The notes: generated from the sequence alone by a model not told the origin. DNA of 64,000 bases from Pseudomonas mucoides (GCF_015461845.1 NZ_JACOPW010000003.1:558001-622000), one strand, 5' to 3'; positions 35,501 to 43,852 are shown, counted from the stretch's first letter. Translations and numbers: made by a program.

Positions 35501-37072
35501 GAGTATCGCCAGGCACTCGAACAACTACGCGAATGGCGCACCCTCGGGGGGACGGAAAACTACCGGGAAGACTTGCTTCGCATGAGCGTGGTGCTGGAGA
35601 AGAATCTGTCCTTGTGGTTTGTGCTGAAACGATCCGAATACAGTCAGGCCACCCGTGTCCTGACCCAAGGCAACGAAAACGAACCCGTTGCCAGGCAATC
35701 GCTCGTCGACAATGTGCAGAAGGCATCAGACATCGGTGAGGAGATGATTGAAAGGCTGACCCTGTTTTCGTCGACACTCGAGGACATGCACGTAGCGGGA
35801 CGCCCTGGCATTGAGCGCGCCATGCAAATCAGAAAACTCGCGCCTGCCTTTACCGTGCTGGATATCAAGGCCAACGAGATCGGCATGTCGCAGGAGCTGT
35901 GCCTCGATGAACAGGCCAGCCCCCTGATGCAGCAGGCTCGAGCCGCAGTGGGGCATATTGCAATGAGCGCCGCGAAGGCGGCGATTCACATGGCGGACCT
36001 GATGAAAGGCGAAGGCGAACATTCCGATGTGCAGGCGCAAATCGAGGAATTGAACAGTCTCGTGGAGACATTTGCCGACGCTGATCAGCGCATTCAGGAA
36101 TTGCCTGGCACGTACCCTGGACTGGTCAAACAAACCAGGCTCGATCATGTGCAATCGCTCATCGACGAATTCGCGCAGCTCGCACAAAACCGGTTACAGG
36201 CGTTACTGCCCGAGCCGGAACCCTTGCCCATGCAGCCTGTTGTACAACGAATGCAACCGAGTTCGTCACGACAACTGATCAAAGTACGCAAGACCCGGCC
36301 CCGCGATCCCGATAAAAACGAACCGGAAAAAACCACGGAAGATCCGCTCAGGTCGTTTACCCCCGCCGTTTATCAGCAACCCGCTCCCGTGCTGGATGAC
36401 GCCGGAACGATCGAGGCCGGCATCGAGCTGAACCTGGACACGGCCCCATTCATCGAACGCACCCGTAAGGACGCGTTGCGCCCAAGGCGCATACCGGCCG
36501 ATCTTCAGGATGTGTTCGATCAGCAGGCCTTGAAACTTGAGCAAGCGGCCAGCAGCGTCGATCAAGCCGTGATCAACGGCAGGAAAGACAACGCATTCTC
36601 TTTTCCGGTTGCCACGCTGAGCCGCGAGTTACGTGATGGGGCCAGTCGTCTGCGCAAAGAAGGTGTGACCGTTCGCGCCGATCTTTACACCCGGCGCAAA
36701 CCGACCCAGAGCACTTTCAAATGGATGCATGAAAACGGCCAGCTCGACCTCAGTCGCGACAGACGAGGGCGTATCCAGACCCGAGGGCTCGGCGACTATT
36801 TCCAGGAGTACCGGATTGTCGACAAGACCCGCAATCAGCCGTTGTGGGTAGCGCATTTCCATTACGAGACGCTGTCGAGTCCGGCGAATGCACCCACCGC
36901 GGCCCATTTGAAAGTTTCAGATGACTACCTGAAAACGCTGCCGCTGGACCAGCAACAAGCGTTGACCACCTTCGAACCCATCGATGGGGTGTTCAGAAAG
37001 TTAGAGGATCCTGCGCTACGAAAACTGTTCCTGGACCTGGAACCCCAGGCAAACACCGCAGCAGCCAGCTAA
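32537..37072 (+). CDS. Giant DUF6543/ToxA_N-like (dermonecrotic toxin-like) protein, copy 2
   Basis: This 1,511-residue protein parallels copy 1 end to end: ESLTLALMRQGL...LEGEHFLTLEP near residue 80-110, DERGYRYV near 525, GPCLLYRPMLDAPLLQFPS near 580, two hydrophobic helices near 708-728 (LFNVASNVLSGAVGTAVWVW) and 752-767 (SDILLAIGIILSHHAV), the RWFYVDVKGDDEIHIVYPD small domain near 870, coiled-coil stretches, and the WVAHFHYETLSSPANAPTAAHLK end. No signal peptide is seen. GAGG lies about 9 bases before the ATG at 32537. Substrate and export route are unknown; no secretion genes are in the window. Its stop overlaps the convergent MocR gene by 3-4 bp. Confidence 0.7.
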   Translation: MSNNISLPQHDSAPLLETSDLVSLTSHGPTLSNVASHLLRQAMEAAWPELQIDPENAFVGTPRWLMVDDHVEAGPTGFESLTLALMRQGLYGTTANYLEGEHFLTLEPDSKNPVHLAVCIEDIAKMLNDLATILFIESQARQLEFWNAKGHSIPRWQELSDTLRKALNVQKVKGWDTDECAMAREVFNAPDKTTRKNVNREFSAIQACLLDIDTVENDITQHLLIGGALVLKATFRKRPLLVMYTIERAYESFSSMEELGNSLPARLAEQRSGRDLTWRFYEPEGNIFDHMAWALVSSQMDAIDSLRFIEAPADEAEPETGLDPNEKARFLQLNSAIPDWLRSAASQDIQDYGRYISALGKLYRQPDSQMANTEIPSVTDYAQRLMREAIIADPRAVGAANLALDDLRIKITHSFTADNFTLPNPFDQRIETLADFALENQAPYMATVFFKGGETVPDWLTVEFLTTVSARVDIGKAYPELIKPTLLEDPIASRRQENFYRDQLRILLPLQALEARFKPETGVDERGYRYVCELLDPEVATSTVALYPLTMTPQHRLVSSSDTVDNMFIISPRNAHSGPCLLYRPMLDAPLLQFPSRQNLLYALHQPGDLRDTVLAWLPDKHLSFEYAQSVFPTGLPSPWLIAEQIVNPLQRADKFGRVVFESVEVTGDILSALFKSNARMLVNLADRQSRSNAERRWSVLKDSGWALFNVASNVLSGAVGTAVWVWQTINQIQQALDAHDQDDRFIEWTSVSDILLAIGIILSHHAVMRRRRLSSKPRIEQVPKRKSPEPHEAVAVTLNPVPLPPDLPPSHLSSLELAGSVPRRTPTALGAYLDTLTVTAPDIASANVTKVKEAPPHFYQHNFRNYAQVGDRWFYVDVKGDDEIHIVYPDQPERNGPMLRDNGHGQWVLDLRLRLRGGAGNAVSRHQEAADEQRKDTLGEILSAFKSQENTKETELKTLHDGITQANAGNYDQRTAIYMEKLDKTIDEYRQALEQLREWRTLGGTENYREDLLRMSVVLEKNLSLWFVLKRSEYSQATRVLTQGNENEPVARQSLVDNVQKASDIGEEMIERLTLFSSTLEDMHVAGRPGIERAMQIRKLAPAFTVLDIKANEIGMSQELCLDEQASPLMQQARAAVGHIAMSAAKAAIHMADLMKGEGEHSDVQAQIEELNSLVETFADADQRIQELPGTYPGLVKQTRLDHVQSLIDEFAQLAQNRLQALLPEPEPLPMQPVVQRMQPSSSRQLIKVRKTRPRDPDKNEPEKTTEDPLRSFTPAVYQQPAPVLDDAGTIEAGIELNLDTAPFIERTRKDALRPRRIPADLQDVFDQQALKLEQAASSVDQAVINGRKDNAFSFPVATLSRELRDGASRLRKEGVTVRADLYTRRKPTQSTFKWMHENGQLDLSRDRRGRIQTRGLGDYFQEYRIVDKTRNQPLWVAHFHYETLSSPANAPTAAHLKVSDDYLKTLPLDQQQALTTFEPIDGVFRKLEDPALRKLFLDLEPQANTAAAS

Positions 37073-38619
37073 GGACGCCAGACCTGTTCCAGCCGCCCGA
37101 GCGCGGCGCTGATGGCCGCCTCGGGCACCGCCGCGAAACCGAGGACCAGACCCGCGCGCTGGTCCATAGGTGTTGTCGAATCCGGCAGCCAATAGCCGCT
37201 CAGGGCATTGATCTCGACGTCGACGCTCGCCGCCTGTTCCACCAGCTCGCGCTCGCGGGCCTGTGAGTCGACCGCCACCGTCAGATGCAGTCCTGCCGCG
37301 ACACTCGGCAGACTGCCGATGCCGGGAATGTTCTGCGGCCAACTGGCCAGTACGGTATTACGCCGACTCAGGGCCGCCCGGCGCATGCGGCGAATATGCC
37401 GCTGGAAATGCCCGGAGGCCATGAACTCGGCCATGACCACTTGGGTACTGACCTCGGAATGCCGGACGTCCACCGCCCGCCGTTGCGAGAACGCCTGAAC
37501 CAGCGTTGGCGGCAACACCAGGTAACCCAGGCGCAGCGCCGGGAAGGCGACTTTGCCAAACGTCCCGACGTACAAAACCCGCCCCTGTCGGTCGAGTGCC
37601 GCCAACGGCGCCAATGGCGCGCCGCTGTAACGGTATTCGCCATCGTAGTCATCCTCGACAATCCAGCCCTGAGTGCGCTCGGCCCAGGCCAGCAATTCCA
37701 GACGTCGCGCCAGGCTCATCACCACCCCGGTCGGGTATTGATGCGACGGCGTGACATACGCCAGGCGACACGCCTCGATCGCTGCCAATTCGCGGCAATT
37801 AATCCCCTCGCTGTCCACCGCCACCCCGTGCAGTCGCGCACCCGCCACGGCGAACGCATGACCCGCCGCCCGATACCCCGGATTCTCGATCGCCACCCCA
37901 TCGCCGGGCTCTACCAACAGCTGTGCACAAAGGCTAATCCCCTGCTGCGCGCCACTGGTGATCACTATTTGCTCAGCCGAACACTGCATGCCGCGTGAAC
38001 TGCGCAAATACGCGGCAATCATTCCACGTAGACGCTCATCACCCGCCGGATCGCCATAACACAGCTGCTGTAAATCCGGTTTACGCCAGAAAGCCGCATT
38101 CAGCTTGGCCCAGACCTCGAAAGGAAACAGATCAAATGCCGGGACACCCACCCGAAATGCACGCGGCGGCCCACTCGGCGGCAGGGCCAAATGGTTCTTT
38201 TCAACGCGCCCCAACGCACCGCTGTGGATAACTTTACTGGATGAAACCACAGGTAAATCCAGCCAATTTGTGGATAAGGCTGTGGGTAACCCTGTTGACA
38301 ACCCTGTGGATACTTTTGTGGATAATTTTTTGGCAGGGATCGAGGCCTGGGGCAGTTGAGCAACGTAAGTCCCGTCACCCACACGCCCTTCGATAAAGCC
38401 TTCGGCATAGAGCTGATCGTAGGCTCGCACCACGCTGTTGCGAGAAATCGCCAGTGCCGCTGCCAGATCGCGACTGGCCGGTAATCGCGTGCCGCTGGCC
38501 AGTCGTCCGTCCAGCACGCGCACGCGCAAGGCTTGGTAGAGCTGACGACTCAGGCCCTGACGGCGATCCAGTTCGATACCGGCAGGGTTGAACGACAAGG
38601 AAAGCGGCGCATCGGTCAT
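37069..38619 (-). CDS. MocR-type regulator (GntR helix-turn-helix plus aminotransferase-like domain)
   Basis: The 516-residue protein has a GntR winged helix at residues 20-88 (LPASRDLAAALAISRNSVVRAYDQL) and a fold-type I aminotransferase domain from about 150, with the PLP lysine at about 356 in YVGTFGKVAFPALRLGY. Such regulators use PLP as ligand or cofactor, as in PdxR and GabR. The linker at about 98-118 is a tetrapeptide-repeat stretch rich in LST, encoded by the DnaA-box-like array described separately. It is divergent from the PaiB-like gene with a 90-bp shared promoter, so that gene and the GNAT pair are probable targets. Confidence 0.9.
   Translation of the reverse strand: MTDAPLSLSFNPAGIELDRRQGLSRQLYQALRVRVLDGRLASGTRLPASRDLAAALAISRNSVVRAYDQLYAEGFIEGRVGDGTYVAQLPQASIPAKKLSTKVSTGLSTGLPTALSTNWLDLPVVSSSKVIHSGALGRVEKNHLALPPSGPPRAFRVGVPAFDLFPFEVWAKLNAAFWRKPDLQQLCYGDPAGDERLRGMIAAYLRSSRGMQCSAEQIVITSGAQQGISLCAQLLVEPGDGVAIENPGYRAAGHAFAVAGARLHGVAVDSEGINCRELAAIEACRLAYVTPSHQYPTGVVMSLARRLELLAWAERTQGWIVEDDYDGEYRYSGAPLAPLAALDRQGRVLYVGTFGKVAFPALRLGYLVLPPTLVQAFSQRRAVDVRHSEVSTQVVMAEFMASGHFQRHIRRMRRAALSRRNTVLASWPQNIPGIGSLPSVAAGLHLTVAVDSQARERELVEQAASVDVEINALSGYWLPDSTTPMDQRAGLVLGFAAVPEAAISAALGRLEQVWRP
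38223..38325. repeat. Array of DnaA-box-like 9-mers with 12-bp spacing inside the MocR linker
   Basis: Exact copies of the DnaA box (TGTGGATAA on the plus strand, TTATCCACA on the coding strand) begin at 38223, 38269 and 38317. Between them, variants TGTGGGTAA (38281), TGTTGACAA (38293) and TGTGGATAC (38305) continue the last series with a strict 12-bp period from 38269 to 38317. In the series the box is read as Leu-Ser-Thr codons; the isolated box at 38223 is read in another frame. Confidence 0.8.
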
Positions 38620-38636
38620 GGCAATGGACCTGTGAA

Positions 38637-38683
38637 ATTGGTCATTAATGGCTCTTACAACAGACCAATAGCCTGCCTAGGAT
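38637..38683. promoter_or_regulatory. Inverted repeat and promoter between MocR and PaiB-like genes
   Basis: ATTGGTC (38637-38643) and GACCAAT (38663-38669) are exact inverse copies. A candidate promoter for the PaiB-like gene, TTACAA (38655-38660), 17 bp, TAGGAT (38678-38683), overlaps the right arm, so a bound regulator could control initiation. The MocR protein is the likely binder. Confidence 0.55.
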
Positions 38684-38709
38684 GGAGGCATTCGCCAAGG
38701 GATATTTCC

Positions 38710-39333
38710 ATGTACAACCCCAGCAGCTTTGCCATCAAAGATTTGGATGACCTGCGCCAGCAGCTCCTCGTCACCCGCCTCGCCATGGTGGTTACCCACG
38801 GCGATCAAGGCCTGCAAGCCAGCCATCTGCCGCTGCTGTTCAAACCTGACGAAGGCCCGAATGGCACCCTCTACGGCCACTTCGCCCGGGCCAATCCGCA
38901 GTGGAAGGAATTGCAGAGCGGCGCTGAAGCGCTGGTGATCTTTGCCGGTGCCGACGCTTACGTCAGCCCGGGGTTTTATCCGAGCAAAGCCGAGCACGGC
39001 AAAGTCGTGCCGACCTGGAACTACGTCGCGGTACACGCTTACGGCACCGCCGACGTGTTCACCGATGCCGAGCGCTTGCTCAACCTGGTCAGCGCGTTGA
39101 CTGATCGTCACGAAGCCGGCCGAGCCCTGCCTTGGAAGGTCGCCGATGCTCCCGCTGATTACATCGACGGCATGCTCAAGGCGATCGTCGGGTTTGCCCT
39201 GCCGATCCAGCGCCTGGAAGGCAAACGCAAACTCAGCCAGAACCGCAGCGCCGAAGACATCGCCGGTGTGCGCGAGGGGCTTGTCTCCAGCCCCGATGTG
39301 CACGATCAGGCCCTCGCCCACTTGATGCGTTAA
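38710..39333 (+). CDS. FMN-binding split-barrel protein, PaiB-like
   Basis: The 207-residue protein has the PaiB family pattern: MYNPSSFAIKDLDDLRQQL, SHLPLLFKPDEGPNGTLYGHFARANPQWKEL, VIFAGADAYVSPGFYPSKAEHGKVVPTWNYVAVHAYG. PaiB proteins are FMN-binding-fold proteins described as negative regulators in Bacillus, but act more like flavin/heme-binding proteins structurally. AAGGGA lies before the ATG at 38710. It starts a three-gene unit with two GNAT acetyltransferases, as PaiA (an acetyltransferase) pairs with PaiB in Bacillus. Confidence 0.88.
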   Translation: MYNPSSFAIKDLDDLRQQLLVTRLAMVVTHGDQGLQASHLPLLFKPDEGPNGTLYGHFARANPQWKELQSGAEALVIFAGADAYVSPGFYPSKAEHGKVVPTWNYVAVHAYGTADVFTDAERLLNLVSALTDRHEAGRALPWKVADAPADYIDGMLKAIVGFALPIQRLEGKRKLSQNRSAEDIAGVREGLVSSPDVHDQALAHLMR

Positions 39334-39343
39334 GGACATGAAC

Positions 39344-39790
39344 ATGAGTCAGATTGAAATCCGCCCGGTCAGCGCCGACGATCACGCCGCCTGGCTGCCG
39401 CTGTGGCAAGCCTACCTGCGCTTCTACAACACCGAATTGCCCGAGGCGGTCACTGACAGCACCTGGCAACGCATGCTCGACCCGACTGAAACGACGCATT
39501 CGGCGTTGGCGTGGAGCGATGGCAAAGCGGTCGGCATGGTGAACTTCATTTACCATCGCTCGAACTGGAGCATCGAAAATTCCTGCTACCTTCAAGACCT
39601 GCTGGTAACGCCAGACACCCGCGGCACCGGCGTTGGCCGCAAACTGATCGAGTTCGTCTACGCCACCGCCAAAGCGGATGGTTGCTGCAAAGTCCACTGG
39701 CTGACCCACGAAACCAACGCCACCGCGATCCAGCTCTACGAGCGCATCGCCGAACGCCCCGGTTACATCCAGTTTCGCAAAGCCCTTTAA
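39344..39790 (+). CDS. GNAT family N-acetyltransferase
   Basis: The 148-residue protein has the GNAT fold: N-terminal EIRPVSADDHAAWLPLW, the beta4 strand SCYLQDLLVTPDTRGTGVGRKLIEF containing the acetyl-CoA loop RGTGVG, and YATAKADGCCKVHWLTHETNATAIQLYERI. The substrate is unknown. I use the second ATG (39344) because AAGGAC is 6-9 bases before it; the ATG at 39338 is too near. It lies 10 bp after the PaiB-like gene. Confidence 0.88.
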   Translation: MSQIEIRPVSADDHAAWLPLWQAYLRFYNTELPEAVTDSTWQRMLDPTETTHSALAWSDGKAVGMVNFIYHRSNWSIENSCYLQDLLVTPDTRGTGVGRKLIEFVYATAKADGCCKVHWLTHETNATAIQLYERIAERPGYIQFRKAL

Positions 39791-39807
39791 GGTTCAAGGA
39801 GAACAAC

Positions 39808-40479
39808 ATGTCGACATCACTCGCGGACTGGAAAGGCGTCCCGGCGCCCACCGTTCAAACCCTCGAAGGACGCTTCATTCGCCTGGAAAAACTCGACCCG
39901 GCCCGTCATGCCGAGGGTCTGTTCAAGGCCTTGCAAGGCCCCGGCGCCGACCCGAAACTCTGGGACTATTTGCCGTACGGGCCTTTCCCGGAACATAGCG
40001 CGTTCAACGATTGGCTGAACAACCATGCGGCCAATAGCGATCCGTATTTCTTCAGCGTGATCGACCGTGCCAGCGGTGATGTACAGGGCCTCCTGAGTCT
40101 GATGTCGATCGTCCCGGCCCAAGGTCGCATCGAAATCGGCCACGTCACCTTCGGCGCACCGATGCAGCGTTCGCCGAAAAGCACCGAGGCCGTTTACTTG
40201 CTGGCCAAGGAATCCTTTGCCCTGGGCTACCGGCGCCTGGAGTGGAAATGCAATAACGGCAACGCCCGCTCCAAATACGCGGCCGAGCGTCTGGGCTTCA
40301 GTTTTGAGGGGGTGTTCCGTCAGCACATGGTGGTGAAGGGACAGAACCGCGATACCGCGTGGTATTCGATTCTGGACTCGGAATGGCCGGCGATTGGCGC
40401 GGGGTTTGAGCGCTGGTTGAGCGATGAGAATCAGACGGGGTCGGGGCAGGTGAAAACGCTTGCCGAGTGCCGCGGGTAA
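39808..40479 (+). CDS. GNAT family N-acetyltransferase (RimJ/RimL type)
   Basis: The 223-residue protein has the RimJ/RimL-like pattern: LEGRFIRLEKLDPARHAEGLF, FFSVIDRASGDVQGLLSLMSI, GRIEIGHVTFGAPMQRSPKSTEAVYLL and YRRLEWKCNNGNARSKYAAERLGFSFEGVFRQHMVVKG. Targets could be a small amine or protein N-terminus. AAGGAG lies 7 bases before the ATG. It follows the first GNAT gene after 17 bp, so the three genes from 38710 form one operon. Confidence 0.88.
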   Translation: MSTSLADWKGVPAPTVQTLEGRFIRLEKLDPARHAEGLFKALQGPGADPKLWDYLPYGPFPEHSAFNDWLNNHAANSDPYFFSVIDRASGDVQGLLSLMSIVPAQGRIEIGHVTFGAPMQRSPKSTEAVYLLAKESFALGYRRLEWKCNNGNARSKYAAERLGFSFEGVFRQHMVVKGQNRDTAWYSILDSEWPAIGAGFERWLSDENQTGSGQVKTLAECRG

Positions 40480-40490
40480 GCGCTGACGAT

Positions 40491-40522
40491 TTGTGGCGAG
40501 GGAGCTTGCTGCCTTGCCACAA
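40491..40522. repeat. Short palindrome TTGTGGC...GCCACAA
   Basis: TTGTGGCGAGGGAGCTTGCT and the inverse end GCCTTGCCACAA, a shortened copy of the TGGCGAGGGGGCTTG family seen complete at 50793-50902. The rest of the 209-bp gap to the autotransporter gene holds no clear signal. Confidence 0.45.
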
Positions 40523-40688
40523 ATTGCGTGTACGCCTGAACCAAAAACCCTAAATTTGCATTTAATTGCCTACAGATGTCTCCATCTCCCGAAAAAACGC
40601 AAAAGAATGCATTTGTCACCAGACATCATTCTGTAAAAACCATCCGCTATACAACACAGCCCGCTTATAACAAAAAGGCTGTCCCCTC

Positions 40689-43652
40689 ATGCCCTTCTCG
40701 CCCCAGCGCCTCGCGTTCAGCATCGCTTTGCTGATCAGCACCGACACCCTCGCCGTCCCCTTCAAAAACGTGCAGATCGACACGCCCACCACGACAGCGC
40801 AAACGCTGGGCGGCAGCGACACGTTGAAGATTTCGGCGCCGGGCAGCATCACCAACGCTGGCAAGACGGTGAGCCTGAAGGACGGCACCAGCGGCGTCGG
40901 CGTGGTGATCGATAACGCAGGCAAGATTATTTCCACTGGCGGCCGGGCGATCGACAGCAGCGGCGACCTGACGCAAGCGCGCAACTACAGCATTTACAAC
41001 CGCGCTGGCGGGCAAATCCTTGGCTTCAACGACGCGCTGCGCATCGACAGCAACTTCGCCAGCGGCAGTCTGTTGATCGACAACAGCGGCATCATCCGCT
41101 CCACCACCGGGCAAGGGCTGGATCTGGATGCATTGCGCAGCGCGGGCATCAAAACGACGATCATCAACCGCGCGGGCGGGTTGATTCGCGGGGATGCCAG
41201 CGACGGTATGAAGACCGGCGCCAACGCGACGATTACCAACTACGGCGAGATTTCCACCGGCGACTCGCACACTGCTGACGAGAAATTCGACGGTATCGAT
41301 ATCGACACTGCAACCGGCGTGACAGTGACCAACTACGGCAGCATTTCCGGTGGCCGTCACGGCATCACCACCGACTTCGGCGCCACGCTCCTCAACTACG
41401 GAACAGTCACCGGTCGCAACGGCTCGGGGTATGGCTCCGATGGCGACGGCACAGTGATCAACCACGGCACCATCACCGGCGCTTACTCGGGCCTGCAACC
41501 GAACGGTGACGGCGATGGCGTGGACATCGACAAACTCGCGCACATCGAAAACTACGGCACCGTTCAAGGTGTGGGCGCGGGCGGTGTGGACAAGGGTGGT
41601 TTCGCCAACGGCAGTGAAGGCATCGCCTTGGGCGGCGGTTATGTATTGAACGCCAACGGCGCGCTGATCAGCGGCGCCAACAGCGCGATTCTGGTGGACG
41701 ATGGCAGCGGCGGTTCGGGCGTGGCGGCAACCACGCTGGAAAACTTCGGCACGATTCAAGGCCTCGATGGGTTCGGCGTGAAATTTGTCGGCGAGTTCAA
41801 TGACAGCGTGATCAACGGCGGCACGATCAGCGGCAGCAACGGCCTGGCGCTGGACCTGGGCGGCGGCAACGACAGCCTGACTTTGCGCAATGGCAGCCGT
41901 TTTGTCGGTGGGGTCGACGGCGGCAGCGGTTACGACCGCGTGCTGATGGACGATGCGCGGGGAGGCAGCTTCGGCTCGAGCCGCAACTTCGAATGGCTGG
42001 AGGTCAAGCAAGGTGCCTGGACCTTGACCGGCACCGGTGATTTCAGCGACGGCGGCGCTATACGCAACGGCGCCACGCTGATCAACCAGGGCGTAATCGC
42101 CGGGACCGTGACCGTCGATGCAGGCGGTGTGTATGCCGGCGGCGGTTCGGTGGGTAATTTGCAGGTCAACGGGACCTTGCGTACCAATACCCAACTCGGC
42201 ATTGCGACCATCACCCATGACCTGACCATGGGCAGTGGCTCCACCCTGGCTTATGGCGTCACCGCAGAGGGTAGCAGCGCGCCGATCAAGGTCGGTGGCG
42301 TGGCCACTCTGAATGGCGCCACCCTGGCAGTGAATCCCGGCAGCGGCACGTATCCGTGGCAAAGCCGATACACCGTGCTGCAAGCCGCAAGCATCAGCGG
42401 CAGCTTCGGCAAGATCACCAGCGACTACGCGTTCCTCACGCCAACGCTCGCTTACACGCCGACCCAGATCGACCTGACCTACACCCGCAACGATGTCGCC
42501 TTCAACGAATTCGCGGTGACCAACAACAGCAGCAACACCGCCAACAGCCTGGCGTCGATGGGCAACAACAACGCGCTCTACAACGCCTTGCTCAACACCA
42601 CCAACGCCACAGCTGGCAACGCGATCGAGCAACTGTCCGGCGCCAGCAACGCCAACCTGACCAGCGCGACGCTCGGAGCCAGCAGCCAGATCGGCAGCAG
42701 CATGCTGTCGGCGATGCAACAAATGGGCGGCGGCTCGGGATTGCTGGTCGGCCTCGATCAAGGTGACACCCCGGTACTGGCCGCCAACGGTGTACCGCTC
42801 GAAGCCCGCAACCTCAATGATCCCAACGCCCAAGGTCGGCTGTGGCTGCAAGCCATTGGCGGTTACGGCAAGCTCGATGGCGAGCATGGCAGCAGCGGTT
42901 TGGAGCAACGCACCAAAGGCAGCGTGCTCGGGGTCGATTGGGCGCTCAATCCGCACTGGCGCCTGGGGGTGCTTGGCGGTTACTCGAAGACAGATCTTGA
43001 TGCCACGGGTGTCGATGGCAATGTCGAAAGCTGGCACGCCGGCGTCTATGCATCACGTCAAAGCGGCCCGTTCGCCTTGCGCCTCGGTGCGGCGTACAGC
43101 GGTCACCAGGGTGAAAGCAAACGCACCGTTGCCTTCAACGGCTTCAGCGACCGACCGAAAGGCGATTACGACGCCGATAGCCAACAGGCCTTCGCCGAGT
43201 TCGGCTATGCAATGGGCAGCGGCCGTCTCAGCGCCGAACCCTTCGCCAGTCTTGGCTACCAGCGTTATCACCGCGACAGCTATCAGGAAAAAGGCGGTTC
43301 AGCCTCGCTTCAAGTCGACGAACAAACCCAAGACAACTTCAACAGCACTTTTGGCCTGCGCCTGGCGCATCTGAATACTCTGGACAATGGCATGAGCCTG
43401 ACCCCACGCATGACCGCCGGCTGGAAGCACACCTATGGCGATGTCAGCAGTTCGACACGTCAGGCGTTTGTGGTAGGTGGCACGGCGTTCAGTGTGGATG
43501 GCAGCTCGCTGGATCGAGACAGCCTGGTGCTGGAGGCTGGTTTGGATCTGGGCATTTCGGCTCGCCACTCGGTGGGCATCGGCTATAGCGGCGAGATCGG
43601 CAACAACAGCCGTAACCACGGGCTGATCGGACAATGGCAGATGAGTTTCTGA
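40689..43652 (+). CDS. Autotransporter (type Va secretion), copy 1
   Basis: The 987-residue protein has a signal peptide (about 1-22, LAFSIALLISTDTLA), a passenger with many NYGxIxG/NxGTIxG beta-helix repeats (ITNYGEISTG, VTNYGSISGG, VINHGTITG, VINGGTISG) and a C-terminal ~270-residue autotransporter beta-barrel from about 716 (LWLQAIGGYGKLDGEHGS) ending in Phe (GQWQMSF). The barrel inserts in the outer membrane and exposes the passenger. No protease motif was seen in the passenger, so an adhesin-like function is more likely than enzymatic. It is followed by a second autotransporter with a similar barrel. Confidence 0.9.
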   Translation: MPFSPQRLAFSIALLISTDTLAVPFKNVQIDTPTTTAQTLGGSDTLKISAPGSITNAGKTVSLKDGTSGVGVVIDNAGKIISTGGRAIDSSGDLTQARNYSIYNRAGGQILGFNDALRIDSNFASGSLLIDNSGIIRSTTGQGLDLDALRSAGIKTTIINRAGGLIRGDASDGMKTGANATITNYGEISTGDSHTADEKFDGIDIDTATGVTVTNYGSISGGRHGITTDFGATLLNYGTVTGRNGSGYGSDGDGTVINHGTITGAYSGLQPNGDGDGVDIDKLAHIENYGTVQGVGAGGVDKGGFANGSEGIALGGGYVLNANGALISGANSAILVDDGSGGSGVAATTLENFGTIQGLDGFGVKFVGEFNDSVINGGTISGSNGLALDLGGGNDSLTLRNGSRFVGGVDGGSGYDRVLMDDARGGSFGSSRNFEWLEVKQGAWTLTGTGDFSDGGAIRNGATLINQGVIAGTVTVDAGGVYAGGGSVGNLQVNGTLRTNTQLGIATITHDLTMGSGSTLAYGVTAEGSSAPIKVGGVATLNGATLAVNPGSGTYPWQSRYTVLQAASISGSFGKITSDYAFLTPTLAYTPTQIDLTYTRNDVAFNEFAVTNNSSNTANSLASMGNNNALYNALLNTTNATAGNAIEQLSGASNANLTSATLGASSQIGSSMLSAMQQMGGGSGLLVGLDQGDTPVLAANGVPLEARNLNDPNAQGRLWLQAIGGYGKLDGEHGSSGLEQRTKGSVLGVDWALNPHWRLGVLGGYSKTDLDATGVDGNVESWHAGVYASRQSGPFALRLGAAYSGHQGESKRTVAFNGFSDRPKGDYDADSQQAFAEFGYAMGSGRLSAEPFASLGYQRYHRDSYQEKGGSASLQVDEQTQDNFNSTFGLRLAHLNTLDNGMSLTPRMTAGWKHTYGDVSSSTRQAFVVGGTAFSVDGSSLDRDSLVLEAGLDLGISARHSVGIGYSGEIGNNSRNHGLIGQWQMSF

Positions 43653-43717
43653 GAGGGTGTTGCGGGAAGCGTCTCGATTTATCGTAGGAAAAGGTCATCG
43701 GTCCCAAGCGTAAAAAA

Positions 43718-43746
43718 CCGCTGCGTCCCACCAGCGGCGGATTTTC
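43718..43746 (+). terminator. Weak terminator-like hairpin between the autotransporter genes
   Basis: CCGCTG / CAGCGG arms with an 8-base loop, then ATTTTC, 66 bp after the first autotransporter. Confidence 0.4.
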
Positions 43747-43852
43747 TGCATCGAGCTTCTGACGCCACCTGCAAACCCTCCGGAACGGGCTGACATCGGT
43801 ATCGAAGCGCTCTCCTTAGAGTTTGGTCTCCTTTCAATTGAGGCCAAATTCA

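Noticed and set aside
38223..38325. The DnaA-box array as the chromosomal origin
   Set aside because: No dnaA, dnaN or AT-rich unwinding region is nearby and the array lies inside a coding gene; the pho/pst and pyc surroundings are not those of oriC.
40665..43037. A 790-codon open frame on the minus strand opposite the first autotransporter
   Set aside because: Low-complexity Ala/Val/Gly/Arg translation caused by the repeat-rich passenger gene; the plus strand has signal peptide and barrel.
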